A stretch of 64,000 bases of DNA from Xanthomonas hyacinthi (GCF_009769165.1 NZ_CP043476.1:806001-870000), one strand, 5' to 3'; shown: positions 39,003 through 50,317, counted from the stretch's first letter. Program-made: numbers and translations. Notes: a model not told the origin generated them from the sequence alone.

Positions 39003-40094
39003 TCAGACGTTGAAGCGGAAATGCAGCACGTCGCCTTCCTGCACGCGGTATTCCTTGCCCTCCAGGCGCAGCCGCCCGGCCTCGCGCGCGCCGGCTTCAC
39101 CCTTGTACTTGATGAAGTCGTCGTAGGCGATGGTTTCGGCGCGGATGAAGCCCTTCTCGAAGTCGGTGTGGATCACCGCGGCGGCCTGCGGCGCGGTCGA
39201 GCCGGCCTTCACCGTCCACGCGCGCACTTCCTTGACGCCGGCGGTGAAATAGGTCTGCAGCCCGAGCAGCGCATACGCCGCACGAATCACCCGGTTCAAG
39301 CCCGGCTCGGCCAGGCCCAGGTCGGCCAGGAAGGTGTCGCGGTCGGCGTCGTCCAGCTGCGACAGCTCTTCCTCGATCGCCGCCGACACCGGCACCACTT
39401 CGGCGCCCTCGGTGGCGGCGCGCGCGCGCACCGCGTCCAGGTGCGGGTTGTTCTCGAATCCGTCCTCGAGCACGTTGGCGATGTACATCACCGGCTTGAG
39501 CGTGAGCAGGAACAGATCGCGCACCAGCGCCTTCTCCTCCTCGTCCAGGCCCGCGCTGCGCCCGGCCTTGCCGTCGGCCAGCGCGGCCTGCAGCTTGGCC
39601 AGCACCGGCTTGCGCGCGGCCGCGTCCCTGTCGCCGCCCTTGGCGCTGCGCTCGGCGCGGTTCAGCGCCTTCTCGACGCTGTCCAGATCGGCCAGCGCCA
39701 GCTCGGTATCGATGGTCTCGATGTCCGAGATCGGATCGACCTTGTTGTTGACGTGGATGATGTCGCCGTTCTCGAAGCAACGCACCACGTGGGTGATCGC
39801 ATCGACCTCGCGGATGTGCGCCAGGAACTTGTTGCCCAGGCCCTCGCCGCTGGCCGCGCCGGCGACCAGGCCGGCGATGTCGACGAACTCGACCGCGGTC
39901 GGCACGACCTTCTGCGGATTGATGATCCTGGCCAGCTCGCCCAGCCGCGGATCCGGCACCGGCACCACGCCGACATTCGGCTCGATGGTGCAGAACGGGA
40001 AGTTGGCCGCCGCGATGCCCGCCTTGGTCAGCGCATTGAACAGGGTCGACTTGCCGACGTTGGGCAGGCCGACGATGCCGCATTTGATGCCCAT
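39003..40094 (-). CDS. ychF: Redox-regulated ribosome-associated ATPase YchF (Obg family)
   Basis: YchF/OLA1 is a universally conserved P-loop NTPase that prefers ATP and associates with ribosomes. The 363-residue product has the G1 motif GLPNVGKS (9-16), the DIAGLV switch, a coiled-coil insertion (about 130-200) and a C-terminal TGS domain ([11 protein letters not shown] to [10 protein letters not shown]). The ATG at 40092-40094 gives the family start; no clear ribosome-binding site precedes it, and an inverted repeat abuts the start region. It follows pth, as in E. coli. Confidence 0.96.
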   Translation of the reverse strand: MGIKCGIVGLPNVGKSTLFNALTKAGIAAANFPFCTIEPNVGVVPVPDPRLGELARIINPQKVVPTAVEFVDIAGLVAGAASGEGLGNKFLAHIREVDAITHVVRCFENGDIIHVNNKVDPISDIETIDTELALADLDSVEKALNRAERSAKGGDRDAAARKPVLAKLQAALADGKAGRSAGLDEEEKALVRDLFLLTLKPVMYIANVLEDGFENNPHLDAVRARAATEGAEVVPVSAAIEEELSQLDDADRDTFLADLGLAEPGLNRVIRAAYALLGLQTYFTAGVKEVRAWTVKAGSTAPQAAAVIHTDFEKGFIRAETIAYDDFIKYKGEAGAREAGRLRLEGKEYRVQEGDVLHFRFNV

Positions 40095-40100
40095 GTTTGT

Positions 40101-40178
40101 AATCCGGGAATGGAGAATCGGGAATAGGGAATCGGAAAAGCATAGCCACCTTTCCATTCCCCATTCCCCATTCCCTAC
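40101..40178. repeat. GGGAATGGAGAATCGGGAA inverted repeat between pth and ychF
   Basis: The left arm (40104-40135, GGGAATGGAGAATCGGGAAT in part) and right arm (40150-40178, TTTCCATTCCCCATTCCCC in part) are inverted. The pth stop codon TAG at 40175-40177 lies inside the right arm, so the element forms the very end of pth and fills the whole pth-ychF gap. Confidence 0.75.
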
Positions 40179-40756
40179 TTCCCTTGCGTATGCAAGCGCT
40201 TCATCGCCTCGTTGAAATCGCCCTGCACCGCCAGCGGCAGCACCGCGATGGCGTCGTCGATGGCGCGGTCGATCAGGATCTGCTCGTCCTTGCCGGCACG
40301 CCCCAGCACCCAGGGCACGACCCTGTCCTTGTGCCCGGGATGGCCGATGCCGATGCGCAGCCGGTGGAAGCCGGCATGCCCGAGCAGGCGGATGGTGTCG
40401 CGCAAGCCGTTCTGCCCGCCATGGCCGCCGTCGAACTTGAGCCGCGCCGTGCCCGGCGCCAGATCCAGTTCGTCGTGCGCCAGCAGCGCCTGCGCCGGTT
40501 CGATCTTCCAGTAGCGCAACGCGGCGGTCACCGATTTTCCGCTGAGATTCATGAAGGTGGCCGGCTTCAGCAGCCACACCGCCTGTCCGGCCACCTCGAC
40601 CTTGGCGGTTTCGCCGAACAGCTTGGCGTCCACGCTCCAGCGCGCGCCGGCCCGCTCGGCCAGGTGTTCGACAAAACGAAACCCGGCGTTATGCCGGGTG
40701 TTCGCGTGTTCGGCTCCGGGATTGCCCAGACCGACGATCAGACGCAGACCAGTCAT
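40175..40756 (-). CDS. pth: Peptidyl-tRNA hydrolase
   Basis: Pth releases peptides from tRNAs dropped by stalled ribosomes. The 193-residue product has the family motifs [21 protein letters not shown] (in part, catalytic His in TRHN), [28 protein letters not shown] and [12 protein letters not shown]. Its last codons run into an intergenic repeat that supplies the stop. It lies 54 bases after rplY. Confidence 0.97.
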   Translation of the reverse strand: MTGLRLIVGLGNPGAEHANTRHNAGFRFVEHLAERAGARWSVDAKLFGETAKVEVAGQAVWLLKPATFMNLSGKSVTAALRYWKIEPAQALLAHDELDLAPGTARLKFDGGHGGQNGLRDTIRLLGHAGFHRLRIGIGHPGHKDRVVPWVLGRAGKDEQILIDRAIDDAIAVLPLAVQGDFNEAMKRLHTQGK

Positions 40757-40810
40757 GCCGCAGCATCGCCGCAGCGCCCGGACCGCGAGGTCCGGGCGCT
40801 GCGCAGGCGA

Positions 40811-41458
40811 TTACTTGCCGTCCTTCTTCGCCGGCTCGACGGCGGCCGGGGCCTCGACCGCTTCCGGCTCGGCCTCGACACGGCCGTGCTTGGCGATGAC
40901 CACCGCCACGTCGTGCTCCTTGCCCAGCTTCAGTTCCGGCAGCTCGACGCCGGCCGGCAGCTTCAGGTCGGACAGGTGGATCACGTCGCCGACCGACAGC
41001 GCGGACAGGTCGACTTCGACGAACTCCGGCAGATCCTTCGGCAGGCACACGACCTGGATCTCGTTCAGCTCGTGGGTGACGACGACTTCGGCCGACTTGC
41101 CGGCCGGCGAGGTTTCCTCGTTGAGGAAGTGCAGCGGCACCGAGGCGTGCAGCGCCTCGTTGTCGTTCACGCGCTGGAAGTCGATGTGCATGATCAGCTG
41201 CTTGAACGGGTGGCGCTGCATATCGCGCAGCAGCACCTTCTGGATGTCGCCGTTCAGGCTCAGGCTGAGGATCGACGAGTAGAACCAGTCGTTCTGGCTG
41301 GCGAGCCAGACTTCGTTGTGGTTGAGCTCGATGTTGACCGGCTTCAGTTCGCCACCGTAGACGATGGCGGGGATCAGGCCGTCGCGACGGAGGCGGCGGC
41401 TCGCACCCTTACCCTCGACCTCGCGGCGCTGAACCTTGATTTCATGTGTGGTTGCCAT
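40811..41458 (-). CDS. rplY: 50S ribosomal protein L25, general stress (CTC) form
   Basis: L25 binds 5S rRNA. The 215-residue product is the long two-domain CTC form: the N-terminal L25 domain (IKVQRREVEGKGASRRLRRDG, MQRHPFKQLIMHIDFQRV) is followed by a TL5-type C-terminal domain and an Ala/Glu-rich tail (VEAEPEAVEAPAAVEPAKK). It lies between prs and pth. Confidence 0.97.
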   Translation of the reverse strand: MATTHEIKVQRREVEGKGASRRLRRDGLIPAIVYGGELKPVNIELNHNEVWLASQNDWFYSSILSLSLNGDIQKVLLRDMQRHPFKQLIMHIDFQRVNDNEALHASVPLHFLNEETSPAGKSAEVVVTHELNEIQVVCLPKDLPEFVEVDLSALSVGDVIHLSDLKLPAGVELPELKLGKEHDVAVVIAKHGRVEAEPEAVEAPAAVEPAKKDGK

Positions 41459-41483
41459 TTGCGTTTACTACCTTGGTTGAATG

Positions 41484-41501
41484 AACCGCCTCGCGGCGGT
41501 T
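41484..41501. promoter_or_regulatory. Hairpin upstream of rplY
   Basis: AACCGCC-TCGC-GGCGGTT is a perfect seven-base stem in the rplY leader, with the same TCGC loop as the hairpin before rplK. The T-run is on the plus strand only (GGTTTTGAGG), so a terminator for rplY-direction transcription is unlikely. Confidence 0.4.
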
Positions 41502-41540
41502 TTGAGGACTCTTCCGCGACCAGAAGAGTCTGTGAAGCCG

Positions 41541-41625
41541 GGAGTGGGGAATCGGGAATGGAGAATGGAAAAATCAAACGCCGGATGCGCGCTCGCGATT
41601 CCCTATTCCCGATTCCCCATTCCCA
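41541..41625. repeat. GGGAATCGGGAATGG inverted repeat between prs and rplY
   Basis: The left arm GGGGAATCGGGAATGGAGAA (41546 onward) and right arm ATTCCCTATTCCCGATTCCC (41599 onward) are inverted and can fold into a long stem. It ends three bases from the prs stop codon. It is the third full copy in the window and, like the others, lies at an operon junction of housekeeping genes. Confidence 0.75.
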
Positions 41626-41628
41626 GCC

Positions 41629-42588
41629 TTAATCGACGTACAACGAACTTACCGACTCGCCGAAGGCGATGCGGCGGATGGTTTCGGCCAGCAGCTCGGC
41701 GACGCTGAGCTGGCGGATCTTGCTGCAGCCGCGCGCGGCGTCCGACAGCGGGATGGTGTCGGTGACGACCAGCTCGTCGAGCTGCGAATTGCCGATGTTG
41801 CTGACCGCCGGACCGGACAGCACCGGATGCGTGCAGTACGCGGCCACCTTCAGCGCGCCCTGCGCCTTCAGCGCGGCCGCGGCGGCGCACAGGGTGCCGG
41901 CGGTATCGACGATGTCGTCGACCAGCACGCAGGTCTTGCCTTCGACATCGCCGATGATGTTCATCACCGTGGACACGTTGGCGCGCGGGCGGCGCTTGTC
42001 GATGATCGCCAGGTCGGCGTCGTCCAGGCGCTTGGCCACGGCGCGGGCGCGGACCACGCCGCCCACGTCCGGCGACACCACGATCAGGTTGTCGGTGCCG
42101 TAGGCGCGCCAGATGTCGGCCAGCAGCAGCGGCGAGGCGTAGACGTTGTCGACCGGGATATCGAAGAAGCCCTGGATCTGGTCGGCGTGCAGGTCCACGG
42201 TGAGCACGCGGTCGGCGTTGACCGCGGTGAACATCTTCGCCGCGACCTTGGCGGTGATCGGCACGCGCGAGGAGCGCATGCGCCGATCCTGCCGCGAATA
42301 GCCGAAGTACGGCACCACCGCGGTGACGCTAGCGGCGCTGGCGCGCTTGAGCGCGTCGATCAGCACCAGCAGCTCCATCAGGTTCTCCGCGCTGGGCGCG
42401 CAGGTCGGCTGGATCACGAACACTTCCTGCCGGCGCACGTTCTCCTCGATCTCCACCTGCACTTCGCCATCGGAGAAGCGCGACACCATCGCCTTGCCCG
42501 GACGCACGCCCAGTTCCTTGCAGATGCTCTTGGCAAGCAGCTTGTTGGCGTTGCCGGAGAACACCAGCAGGTTGCGTTGATCTTGCAT
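41629..42588 (-). CDS. prs: Ribose-phosphate pyrophosphokinase
   Basis: PRPP synthetase makes phosphoribosyl pyrophosphate from ribose 5-phosphate and ATP, for purine, pyrimidine, His and Trp synthesis. The 319-residue product has the PRPP-binding motif [14 protein letters not shown], the catalytic flexible loop ([12 protein letters not shown]), and [17 protein letters not shown]. It is downstream of ispE and tRNA-Gln, the order found in many gammaproteobacteria. Confidence 0.97.
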   Translation of the reverse strand: MQDQRNLLVFSGNANKLLAKSICKELGVRPGKAMVSRFSDGEVQVEIEENVRRQEVFVIQPTCAPSAENLMELLVLIDALKRASAASVTAVVPYFGYSRQDRRMRSSRVPITAKVAAKMFTAVNADRVLTVDLHADQIQGFFDIPVDNVYASPLLLADIWRAYGTDNLIVVSPDVGGVVRARAVAKRLDDADLAIIDKRRPRANVSTVMNIIGDVEGKTCVLVDDIVDTAGTLCAAAAALKAQGALKVAAYCTHPVLSGPAVSNIGNSQLDELVVTDTIPLSDAARGCSKIRQLSVAELLAETIRRIAFGESVSSLYVD

Positions 42589-42678
42589 GAGGAGTGTCTC
42601 GGGCGGCGGCGGCGAAGAACGTGCAACGAAGAAACAGCATGGAACCGGAAGAACCCAGGAGGAGCGACGCTCCTACCT

Positions 42679-42773
42679 GTTGAATCCCCGCACACGGATG
42701 TACGGGCTGTTGCGAGGGACTCGCCCCGTTGAATCCCCGCACACGGATGTGCGGGCTGTTGCGAGGGACTCGC
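42679..42773 (-). repeat. Tandem hairpin repeats (2 x 46 bases) between tRNA-Gln and prs
   Basis: Two direct copies, 42679-42724 and 42728-42773, differ at one base and are offset by 49 bases. On the transcribed minus strand each holds two potential stems: GCGAG-TCC-CTCGC, and CCGCACA-TCCG-TGTGCGG (the second copy perfect, the first with one change). They begin six bases after the tRNA-Gln CCA end. A further GGAGCG-A-CGCTCC stem follows at 42661-42673. Confidence 0.8.
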
Positions 42774-42778
42774 ATATA

Positions 42779-42855
42779 TGGCAGGGGCGGTAGGATTCGA
42801 ACCTACGAATGCCAGGATCAAAACCTGGTGCCTTGGGCCTCTTGGCGACGCCCCT
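42779..42855 (-). tRNA. glnU: tRNA-Gln (TTG anticodon)
   Basis: A 77-base cloverleaf on the minus strand, acceptor AGGGGCG/CGCCCCT, discriminator G, encoded CCA. The anticodon loop is TTTTGAT between CCAGG and CCTGG stems, giving anticodon TTG. It lies 14 bases past the ispE stop and before prs, and may be processed from the lolB-ispE transcript. Confidence 0.96.
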
Positions 42856-42869
42856 GCATGAAACTGTTG

Positions 42870-43733
42870 CTATGCCTCCAGCGCGTCGAGCAGCGGCGAG
42901 CGGGTCACGCCGCCAGCCACCCAGGCGCGCAACCCGTCCGGCAAGGCCGCCAGCGCGCGCACGGCGGCAGCGCGATCGGCGAACTCGACGAAACACCCGC
43001 TCCCCGACCCGGTCAGGCGCGGCGTGCCGATCTGCGCGAGCGCCTGGAACGTGGCCTGGATGGCCGGTTCGCGGCGGAGCAGCACCGGCTCGAACGCATT
43101 GCCGAGCAGGAAACCTGAAACGAAGTCCGCCATTTTCGCGGGCGCGGCATCCCGCGTCAAATCCGGGGCCTGGAACAGCGCCGCGGTGGGCACGTGAACC
43201 GCCGGATCGGCCAGCACATAGCAGGCCGGCGGCAGCGGCAGCGGGGTCAGCCGCTCGCCCACGCCTTCGGCCCAGGCATCGCGTCCGCGCACGAACACCG
43301 GCACGTCCGCGCCCAGCGCCAGGCCCAGGGCAGCCAGCGCGTCCTCGTCCAATCCGGCGCGCCACAACGCATTCAGCGCGACCAGCGCAGTCGCCGCGTC
43401 GGACGATCCGCCGCCGAAACCGCCGCCCGTCGGAATGCGCTTTTCGATGCGGATATCGACACCTTGGGCGATCTTGGCCTCTTTTTGCAGCAGCCGCGCG
43501 GCGCGCACCAACAGGTCGTCGGCCTCCGCGACGCCAGGCGCGGAGGCGCCGCGCCGCGCCACCACGCCATCGCCGCGCAGCCGCAGATGCACCGTATCGC
43601 CCCAATCGAGCAGGCGGAACACGGTCTGCAACTCGTGGTAGCCGTCGGCGCGGCGGCCGGTGATCTGCAGAAACAGGTTCAGCTTCGCCGGGGCCGGCCA
43701 GGCCGACCAGCCCTCCTTCCCCGCCGCGCTCAT
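42870..43733 (-). CDS. ispE: 4-diphosphocytidyl-2-C-methyl-D-erythritol kinase
   Basis: IspE is the GHMP kinase that phosphorylates CDP-ME in the non-mevalonate isoprenoid pathway. The 287-residue product has the N-terminal [23 protein letters not shown] (in part), the ATP loop [15 protein letters not shown] (101-115, with Gly-Phe where many members have Ala-Leu) and the C-terminal [13 protein letters not shown]. Its ATG overlaps the lolB stop as ATGA, so translation is coupled. Confidence 0.96.
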   Translation of the reverse strand: MSAAGKEGWSAWPAPAKLNLFLQITGRRADGYHELQTVFRLLDWGDTVHLRLRGDGVVARRGASAPGVAEADDLLVRAARLLQKEAKIAQGVDIRIEKRIPTGGGFGGGSSDAATALVALNALWRAGLDEDALAALGLALGADVPVFVRGRDAWAEGVGERLTPLPLPPACYVLADPAVHVPTAALFQAPDLTRDAAPAKMADFVSGFLLGNAFEPVLLRREPAIQATFQALAQIGTPRLTGSGSGCFVEFADRAAAVRALAALPDGLRAWVAGGVTRSPLLDALEA

Positions 43734-44383
43734 GGCGCGGCGAAGTCCCACTGGTCCAGCAGCAGCCGCACCTTGGCGTCGCCGTTGCGCGCCTCGATGC
43801 GCCGCGGCAGGGCCGGGCGACCGTCGCTGGGCGGGTACCACTCCTGGAACTGGATCTCCCAGCCCATCTGCCGCAGCGTCTGCAAACGCCCTTCGGCGTC
43901 GTAGCCGACCTGCTCGGGTGCGCCGGCGTCCACCGCGACCTGCCCGCGCACCCAATCCGGCAGCAGATTGACCGGAATCTCCCAACCGGTGGCCTCGCGC
44001 AGCACGTGCTGCGCGTCCGCGCCCGCGCGCGGACCGCCTTCCAATCCCTCCAAACGGCCGCCGCCGCGCTGGCTGTCGCCGCTCAGGCGCCAGCTCTGGC
44101 GGGTCACCGGCGCGCTGAGTTCGACCTGGTACTGCCGCTGCTGCTGCGTCCAATCGATGCGCCCGCTGCCGCCATTGCGGCCCTTGGTGATCGCCACCCG
44201 GCCCTGGAACGTCCACTGCGGATGCGCGTCCAGCCATGCCGTGCGCGCGGCGTCGGCCTGCCGCGCCGCCGCGCCGCGCGGCGCGGCCGCAGCCGGCGGC
44301 GCCTGCCGCGGCGCCAGCGAGGTACAGCCGGCCAGCGCCAGCAGCGCCGTCAGCGCCCATGCCGCGCGCAACGCCGGCCTCAC
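43730..44383 (-). CDS. lolB: Outer-membrane lipoprotein LolB
   Basis: LolB receives lipoproteins from LolA and inserts them in the outer membrane. The 217-residue product has a lipoprotein signal ending LLALAGC (lipidated Cys20). The family core includes [22 protein letters not shown] and the C-terminal [21 protein letters not shown]. The start is a GTG at 44381-44383 that overlaps the upstream stop as GTGA; longer in-frame starts lack the signal peptide. Confidence 0.92.
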   Translation of the reverse strand: MRPALRAAWALTALLALAGCTSLAPRQAPPAAAAPRGAAARQADAARTAWLDAHPQWTFQGRVAITKGRNGGSGRIDWTQQQRQYQVELSAPVTRQSWRLSGDSQRGGGRLEGLEGGPRAGADAQHVLREATGWEIPVNLLPDWVRGQVAVDAGAPEQVGYDAEGRLQTLRQMGWEIQFQEWYPPSDGRPALPRRIEARNGDAKVRLLLDQWDFAAP

Positions 44384-46077
44384 GGCGCGACCTGGTCCAT
44401 CGCCCGCTGCAACGCGCGATTCTTCGGATCGAGCTTGCGCGCCTCGTCGAAGTACTTGTTGGCCTCCTCGCGCTTGCCCTGCTCCCACAGCATCTGGCCG
44501 ATGTGCGCGGCGATCTCCGGATCCTTGAACAGGGTCCAGGCGCGGCGCAGCTGCACCAGCGCTTCCTGGGTCTTGCCCAGCCGGTACAGCACCCAGCCGT
44601 AGCTGTCGATGATCGCGGCGTTGTCCGGATCGGCGGTGCGTGCGCGGTCGATCAGCTGCAAGGCCTCGCGATAGCGGTGGGTGCGATCGGCCAGGGTGTA
44701 GCCGAGCGCGTTGAGCGCGGCCACGTTCTCCGGCTCGGTGACCAGGATCTTGCGCAGGTCGGCCTCGGCGCGATCGATGCGGTCGCGCCGCTCCCAGGCC
44801 AGGCCGCGCGCGTAGAGCAGCGCGTTGTCGTCCGGATAGGCGGCCAGGCCGCGCTCGAACACCTGCAGCTCGCCGTCGTCGTCGCCGCTGCGCTGGCGCA
44901 ATTCCGCCTCCAGCACGTAGGCGTCGCGGCGCGCGGCGTCGTCGGCCTCGGCATCGTCCTGCAGCGCGCGCGCCTCGCTGAAGGCGGCCTCCTTCTGCCC
45001 GAACTCGTACAGCGCGCCGGCGGCGCGCAGCCGCGCTTCGTTACGCCGCGGGCCGCCCGGCACGCCGCGGTACCAGGTCACCGCTTCCTGGTAACGCTTC
45101 AGGAACTCGGCGATCTTGCCGAGCAGCAGGCGCCGCTCCGGATCCGGCTGCGCCGCGCCCTTGCGCAATTCCTCGTACAGCGCGCTCAGCGCCGCATTGT
45201 CCTGCAGCTTGGCCAGCATCGAGGCGCGCAGGCCGTAGTTCTGGGTGTCCTGCGGCCCGAGCGCCAGCACCCGCGCCGCCGCGGCGGTATCGCCGATCGC
45301 GTCGTAGGCGTAGGCCAGCGCACCACGTAGCTCGGGGTCGCGCGGCGCTTTCGGCTCCACGCCCTGCAGCAGCGCACGCGCCTGCTCGGTCTTGCCGGCC
45401 TGTTGCAGCTGGGTGGCGTGCAGCAGGGCGACCCGCGGCTCTTCCGGGAAACGCTTGACCAGCTGGTCGACGATGCGCTCGGCCAGCTGCGGCTGCTCCA
45501 GGCGCAGCGCCAGGCGCCCGAACTCCTGCCAGGCCTCGAGCTGGTCGGGGATGGCGTTGGCGTCGAGCAACTGGTCCAGCACCTTCGCCGCCACCTCCGG
45601 ATCGCGGTTGCCGCTGACCAGCGCCACCAGCGCATAGCGCCAGCCGCGCGGGTCCTTGTCGCGCAGCAGCGCCAGCAGCAGGCCGCGCGCCTGGCGCAGG
45701 TTGCCGTTGCGCAGCGCCAGCGAGGCCTCGGCACTGCGCATCGGCAGCGACTCCGGCGCACGCTGGCGCCACAGCGCCAGGGCCTGCGTCGCGGCCGCGT
45801 TGTCGTTGGCCAGCATCGCGATACGGGTCGCGCGCTCGGCCAGGCCGGCATCGCCGGGAGCGTCGTTCGCCGCCTCCAGGTACCAGTGCGAGGCATCGAT
45901 CAGCTGCCCGGCCTGCAGCGCGAATTCGCCGGCCAGCACCGGCGTCAGCGAGGCCGGCGCGGCGCTCGGCGGCAGCTTGGCGGTGGTCGTCGGCATGGCC
46001 GCCGCGGCGCCGGTGGCGGGCAGCGCGGCGAGCGCGGACAGCAATAGAACGATACGGATGCGAATCAATGCGGGCAT
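44380..46077 (-). CDS. TPR-repeat exported protein
   Basis: This 565-residue protein has an N-terminal signal or anchor ([21 protein letters not shown] in part). A long array of tetratricopeptide-type helical repeats follows (for example [21 protein letters not shown], then [26 protein letters not shown] and [23 protein letters not shown], given in part). TPR proteins at this position, just upstream of lolB, are common in gammaproteobacteria and are periplasmic or membrane-bound scaffolds of unproven role. ATG at 46075-46077 is chosen over a TTG three codons earlier. It ends overlapping lolB. Confidence 0.85.
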   Translation of the reverse strand: MPALIRIRIVLLLSALAALPATGAAAAMPTTTAKLPPSAAPASLTPVLAGEFALQAGQLIDASHWYLEAANDAPGDAGLAERATRIAMLANDNAAATQALALWRQRAPESLPMRSAEASLALRNGNLRQARGLLLALLRDKDPRGWRYALVALVSGNRDPEVAAKVLDQLLDANAIPDQLEAWQEFGRLALRLEQPQLAERIVDQLVKRFPEEPRVALLHATQLQQAGKTEQARALLQGVEPKAPRDPELRGALAYAYDAIGDTAAAARVLALGPQDTQNYGLRASMLAKLQDNAALSALYEELRKGAAQPDPERRLLLGKIAEFLKRYQEAVTWYRGVPGGPRRNEARLRAAGALYEFGQKEAAFSEARALQDDAEADDAARRDAYVLEAELRQRSGDDDGELQVFERGLAAYPDDNALLYARGLAWERRDRIDRAEADLRKILVTEPENVAALNALGYTLADRTHRYREALQLIDRARTADPDNAAIIDSYGWVLYRLGKTQEALVQLRRAWTLFKDPEIAAHIGQMLWEQGKREEANKYFDEARKLDPKNRALQRAMDQVAP

Positions 46078-46143
46078 CGGGGGCAACCGGGCCGTAAAAT
46101 GGGGCCCTGAATGGCCAGCAGCTTATCGCAAGCAACTGAACAG

Positions 46144-47404
46144 ATGACGTTGTGGGTGCTCGGATTGAACCACCAGACCGCGCCGGTCGACCTGCGCGAA
46201 CGGGTGGCGTTCGCCGGCGACGCGCTGCCGCGCGCGCTGCATTCGCTGCGCGCATTGCCCAACGTCGCCGAGGCCGCCTTGCTGTCCACCTGCAACCGCA
46301 CCGAGCTGTACGCGATCGCCGACGACGCGCAGAGCCTGGCCGACTGGCTCGATTCGCACGCGGCCGGCCTGCACGGCTACCTGTACCAGCACCAGGACGC
46401 CGATGCGGTGCGGCATCTGTTCCGCGTCGCCACCGGGCTGGACTCGATGGTGCTGGGCGAGCCGCAGATCCTCGGCCAGGTCAAGGACGCCTGGGCGCTG
46501 GCGCGCGAACACGGGGCGATGGGCAACCGCCTGGACCGGCTGTTCCAGCAGACCTTCTCGGTGGCCAAGCGCGCGCGCACCGATACCCGGGTCGGCGCCA
46601 ATCCGGTGTCGGTGGCCTCCACCGCGGTGCGCCTGGCGCAGAACTCCTTCGCCCGGCTCAGCGAATCGACGGTGCTGCTGGTCGGCGCCGGCGAGACCAT
46701 CGAACTGGCCGCCAAGCACCTCAGCGAAGGCCGCGTGCGGCGCCTGCTGATCGCCAACCGCACCCTCACCCACGCCCAGGAACTGGCCAGCCGCCATGGC
46801 GGCGTGGCGCTGCCGCTGAGCGAGCTGGGGCGGCATCTGCAGGAGGCCGACGTGGTGTTTTCGGCCACCGCCGCACGCGAGCCGGTGGTGACCCGGGCGC
46901 AGGTCGAGCAGGCGCTGCGCGCGCGCAAGCACAAGCCGATGCTGCTGTTCGACCTGGCCGTACCGCGCGACATCGAAGCCGGCGTGGCCGAGCTGGCCGA
47001 TGCCTATCTGTACACCGTGGACGACCTGGAACGCGCGGTCGAGGACAATCGCCGCGGCCGCCGCGAAGCGGCCGCGGCCGCCGAGGCGATCATCGACCTG
47101 CAGGTGCTGCGCTACATCGAGACGCTGCAGGCCAGCACCCGCCAGGCCCCGCTCAAGCGCCTGCGCGCGCACGGCGACAGCACCCGCGACGAGGTACTGG
47201 CCAAGGCGCGGCAGCAGCTGGCCAACGGCAAGCCGGCCGACGAGGTGCTGGAATTCCTCGCCAACACCCTGACCAACCGTCTGCTGCATCCGCCCACCGC
47301 GGCGCTGCGCGAGGCGGCGCTGAGCGGCGATGCCGAGCTGGCCCGCGCCGCCGAGCGCCTGTTCCCGGAAAAGCCGGGCTATCTCCATCCCATTCCGAAG
47401 ACCG

Positions 47405-47427
<23 letters not shown>
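46144..47427 (+). CDS. hemA: Glutamyl-tRNA reductase
   Basis: HemA reduces glutamyl-tRNA to glutamate-1-semialdehyde, the first committed step of C5 haem synthesis. The 427-residue product has [20 protein letters not shown], the active-site Cys50 in [31 protein letters not shown] and the NAD(P)-binding [17 protein letters not shown]. The ATG at 46144 gives the family N-terminus; an upstream ATG at 46111 adds 11 unsupported residues. It is divergent from the TPR gene, as hemA and lolB are in E. coli. Confidence 0.96.
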
Positions 47428-48486
<1,059 letters not shown>

Positions 48487-48490
<4 letters not shown>

Positions 48491-48549
48491 ACGTGTACGT
48501 GCGCCGCGCCGATGCGCACGCGCCGGCCGCTGCCGCCGCCCGCACGTGA
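48487..48549 (+). CDS. 20-codon linker ORF between prfA and the GT41 gene
   Basis: ATG overlaps the prfA stop (ATGA) and its own stop overlaps the following GTG start (GTGA), so a ribosome could translate prfA, this ORF and the transferase in relay. The peptide is [13 protein letters not shown] followed by an Ala-rich end. No homology is recognised. It may be a coupling device rather than a functional peptide, or chance. Confidence 0.4.
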
Positions 48550-50255
48550 ACGGCGCGGCGACGGACGAATTGCGGCGCTTGCAGGACGCGGTGCGCCGCG
48601 ACCCGCAGGATTTCATCGCCTGGGTGATGCTGGCCGACGCCGAACTCGGCGCCGGTGCGCTCGCCGCCGGCGAGCAGGCCGCGGTGCACGCGCTGCAACT
48701 GCGCCCGGCGCATCCCGAAGCGCTGGCGCGGCTGGGCCGGGTGCGCTGGACCCAGGGCCGCCACGCCGAGGCCGCCGCGGCGTTGCGCCAGGCGCTGCAG
48801 CACGCGCCGCAGCATCCGGGCATCGCCCTGTGGCTGGGCCATGCGCTGGAGGACAACGGCGAGGCCGAAGCCGCCGCGCACGCCTATGCGCACGCGCATG
48901 CGCTGCTGCCGCAGGAACCGTCGATCGCCGCGCACCTGCTGAACTGGCGGCGCAAGCTATGCGACTGGCGCGCGCTGGACGCGCTGTCGCAGCAGGTCCG
49001 CGGCGCGGTGCGCCAGGGCCATCCGGCGATCGAACCGTTCGCCTTCCTCAACGAGGACGCCACTGCCGCCGAACAACTGCAGTGCGCGCGCAACCGTGCG
49101 CTTGCATTGGCGCGCACGCTGGCGCCGTTGCCGGCGACGCCGCTGCGCCGCGCCGGCCCATTGCAGATCGGCTTGCTGTCCAACGGCTTCGGCGCGCATC
49201 CCACCGGGCTGCTGATCGTGGCCTTGTGCGAACGGCTGCGCGCGCAGGCCGACCTGCAGCTGCAGCTGTTCGCGTTGAACCGCGACGACGGCAGCGCGAT
49301 CCGCGCGCGCCTGCAAACCGCTGCGCACGCCTGGCACGACGTCGCCGGACAGCCGCACCGGGCGATCGCGCAACGCATCCGCGACGCCGGCATCGACCTG
49401 CTGTTCGATCTGCGCGGCTGGGGCGGCGGCGGCGCGCCGGAAGTGCTGGCGCTGCGCCCGGCACCGCTGCAGATCAACTGGCTGGCCTACCCGGGCACGT
49501 CCGGCGCGCCATGGATCGACTACGTCATCGGCGATGCGTTCGCGCTACCCGAGGCGCTGGCCAGCCAGTACAGCGAGCGCGTGCTGCGCCTGCCGCGCGC
49601 GTTCCAGCCCTCGGACGACAGCCGCCGCATCGAGGCGCCGCCATCGCGCCGCGACTGCGGGCTGCCCGAACACGGCACCGTATTTTGCTGCTTCAACAAC
49701 AGCTACAAGCTGACCCCGCGCAGCATGACGCGGATGCTGGCGGTGCTGCGCCAGGTCCCGGACAGCGTGCTGTGGCTGCTGTCCGGCCCCGGCCAGGCCG
49801 ATGCGCGGCTGCGCGACGCCGCGCGCCGTGCCGAGCTGGATCCGGCGCGGCTGCGCTTCATGCCCAAGCTGGCGCATGCCGACTACCTGGCCCGCTACCG
49901 GCATGCCGACCTGTTCCTGGACACGCATCCGTACAACGCGCACACCACCGCCTCCGATGCATTGTGGGCCGGTTGCCCGCTGCTGACCTGCCCCGGCGCG
50001 ACCTTCGCCGCGCGCGTGGCCGGCAGCCTCAACCACCATCTGGGCATGGACGAGATGAACGTCGCCGACGACACCGCCTTCGTCGCCAGGGCCGTGCAGC
50101 TGGGCCGCGACCCGGCCGCGTTGCGCGCCCTGCGCGACACCCTGCAGCAGCGCCGCGCCAGCGCCGGCCTGTTCGACATGCGCGGCTTCGCTGCGGACTT
50201 CGCCGCGCTGTTGCGCGACACCGCGCGCCGGCATGGCTGGAGCGGGCCGCAGTAG
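48546..50255 (+). CDS. GT41 O-GlcNAc-transferase-like glycosyltransferase with TPR domain
   Basis: The 569-residue protein combines N-terminal TPR repeats (about 1-150) with a GT-B fold GT41 catalytic domain. It matches the O-GlcNAc-transferase homologue from Xanthomonas campestris in size and numbering: the catalytic-site His218 (in NGFGAHPTGLL) and Lys388 (in CCFNNSYKLTP) fall at the published positions. The UDP-sugar site near HADLFLDTHPYNAHTTASDALW is intact. It would transfer a sugar, probably GlcNAc, to protein, but the bacterial substrate is unknown. The start is GTG. Its position directly after prfA is unusual for a protein-modifying enzyme and may be informative. Confidence 0.9.
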   Translation: MNGAATDELRRLQDAVRRDPQDFIAWVMLADAELGAGALAAGEQAAVHALQLRPAHPEALARLGRVRWTQGRHAEAAAALRQALQHAPQHPGIALWLGHALEDNGEAEAAAHAYAHAHALLPQEPSIAAHLLNWRRKLCDWRALDALSQQVRGAVRQGHPAIEPFAFLNEDATAAEQLQCARNRALALARTLAPLPATPLRRAGPLQIGLLSNGFGAHPTGLLIVALCERLRAQADLQLQLFALNRDDGSAIRARLQTAAHAWHDVAGQPHRAIAQRIRDAGIDLLFDLRGWGGGGAPEVLALRPAPLQINWLAYPGTSGAPWIDYVIGDAFALPEALASQYSERVLRLPRAFQPSDDSRRIEAPPSRRDCGLPEHGTVFCCFNNSYKLTPRSMTRMLAVLRQVPDSVLWLLSGPGQADARLRDAARRAELDPARLRFMPKLAHADYLARYRHADLFLDTHPYNAHTTASDALWAGCPLLTCPGATFAARVAGSLNHHLGMDEMNVADDTAFVARAVQLGRDPAALRALRDTLQQRRASAGLFDMRGFAADFAALLRDTARRHGWSGPQ

Positions 50256-50317
50256 GGCGCGCAGCGCCAGCCCGCGGCGCCGACCACGACACGCAGCGCA
50301 ACGGAGCGCACGCGCGC

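Noticed and set aside
42661..42773. CRISPR-like repeat pair near tRNA-Gln
   Set aside because: Only two copies with a three-base gap rather than a spacer, and no cas genes. It is a tandem hairpin repeat.
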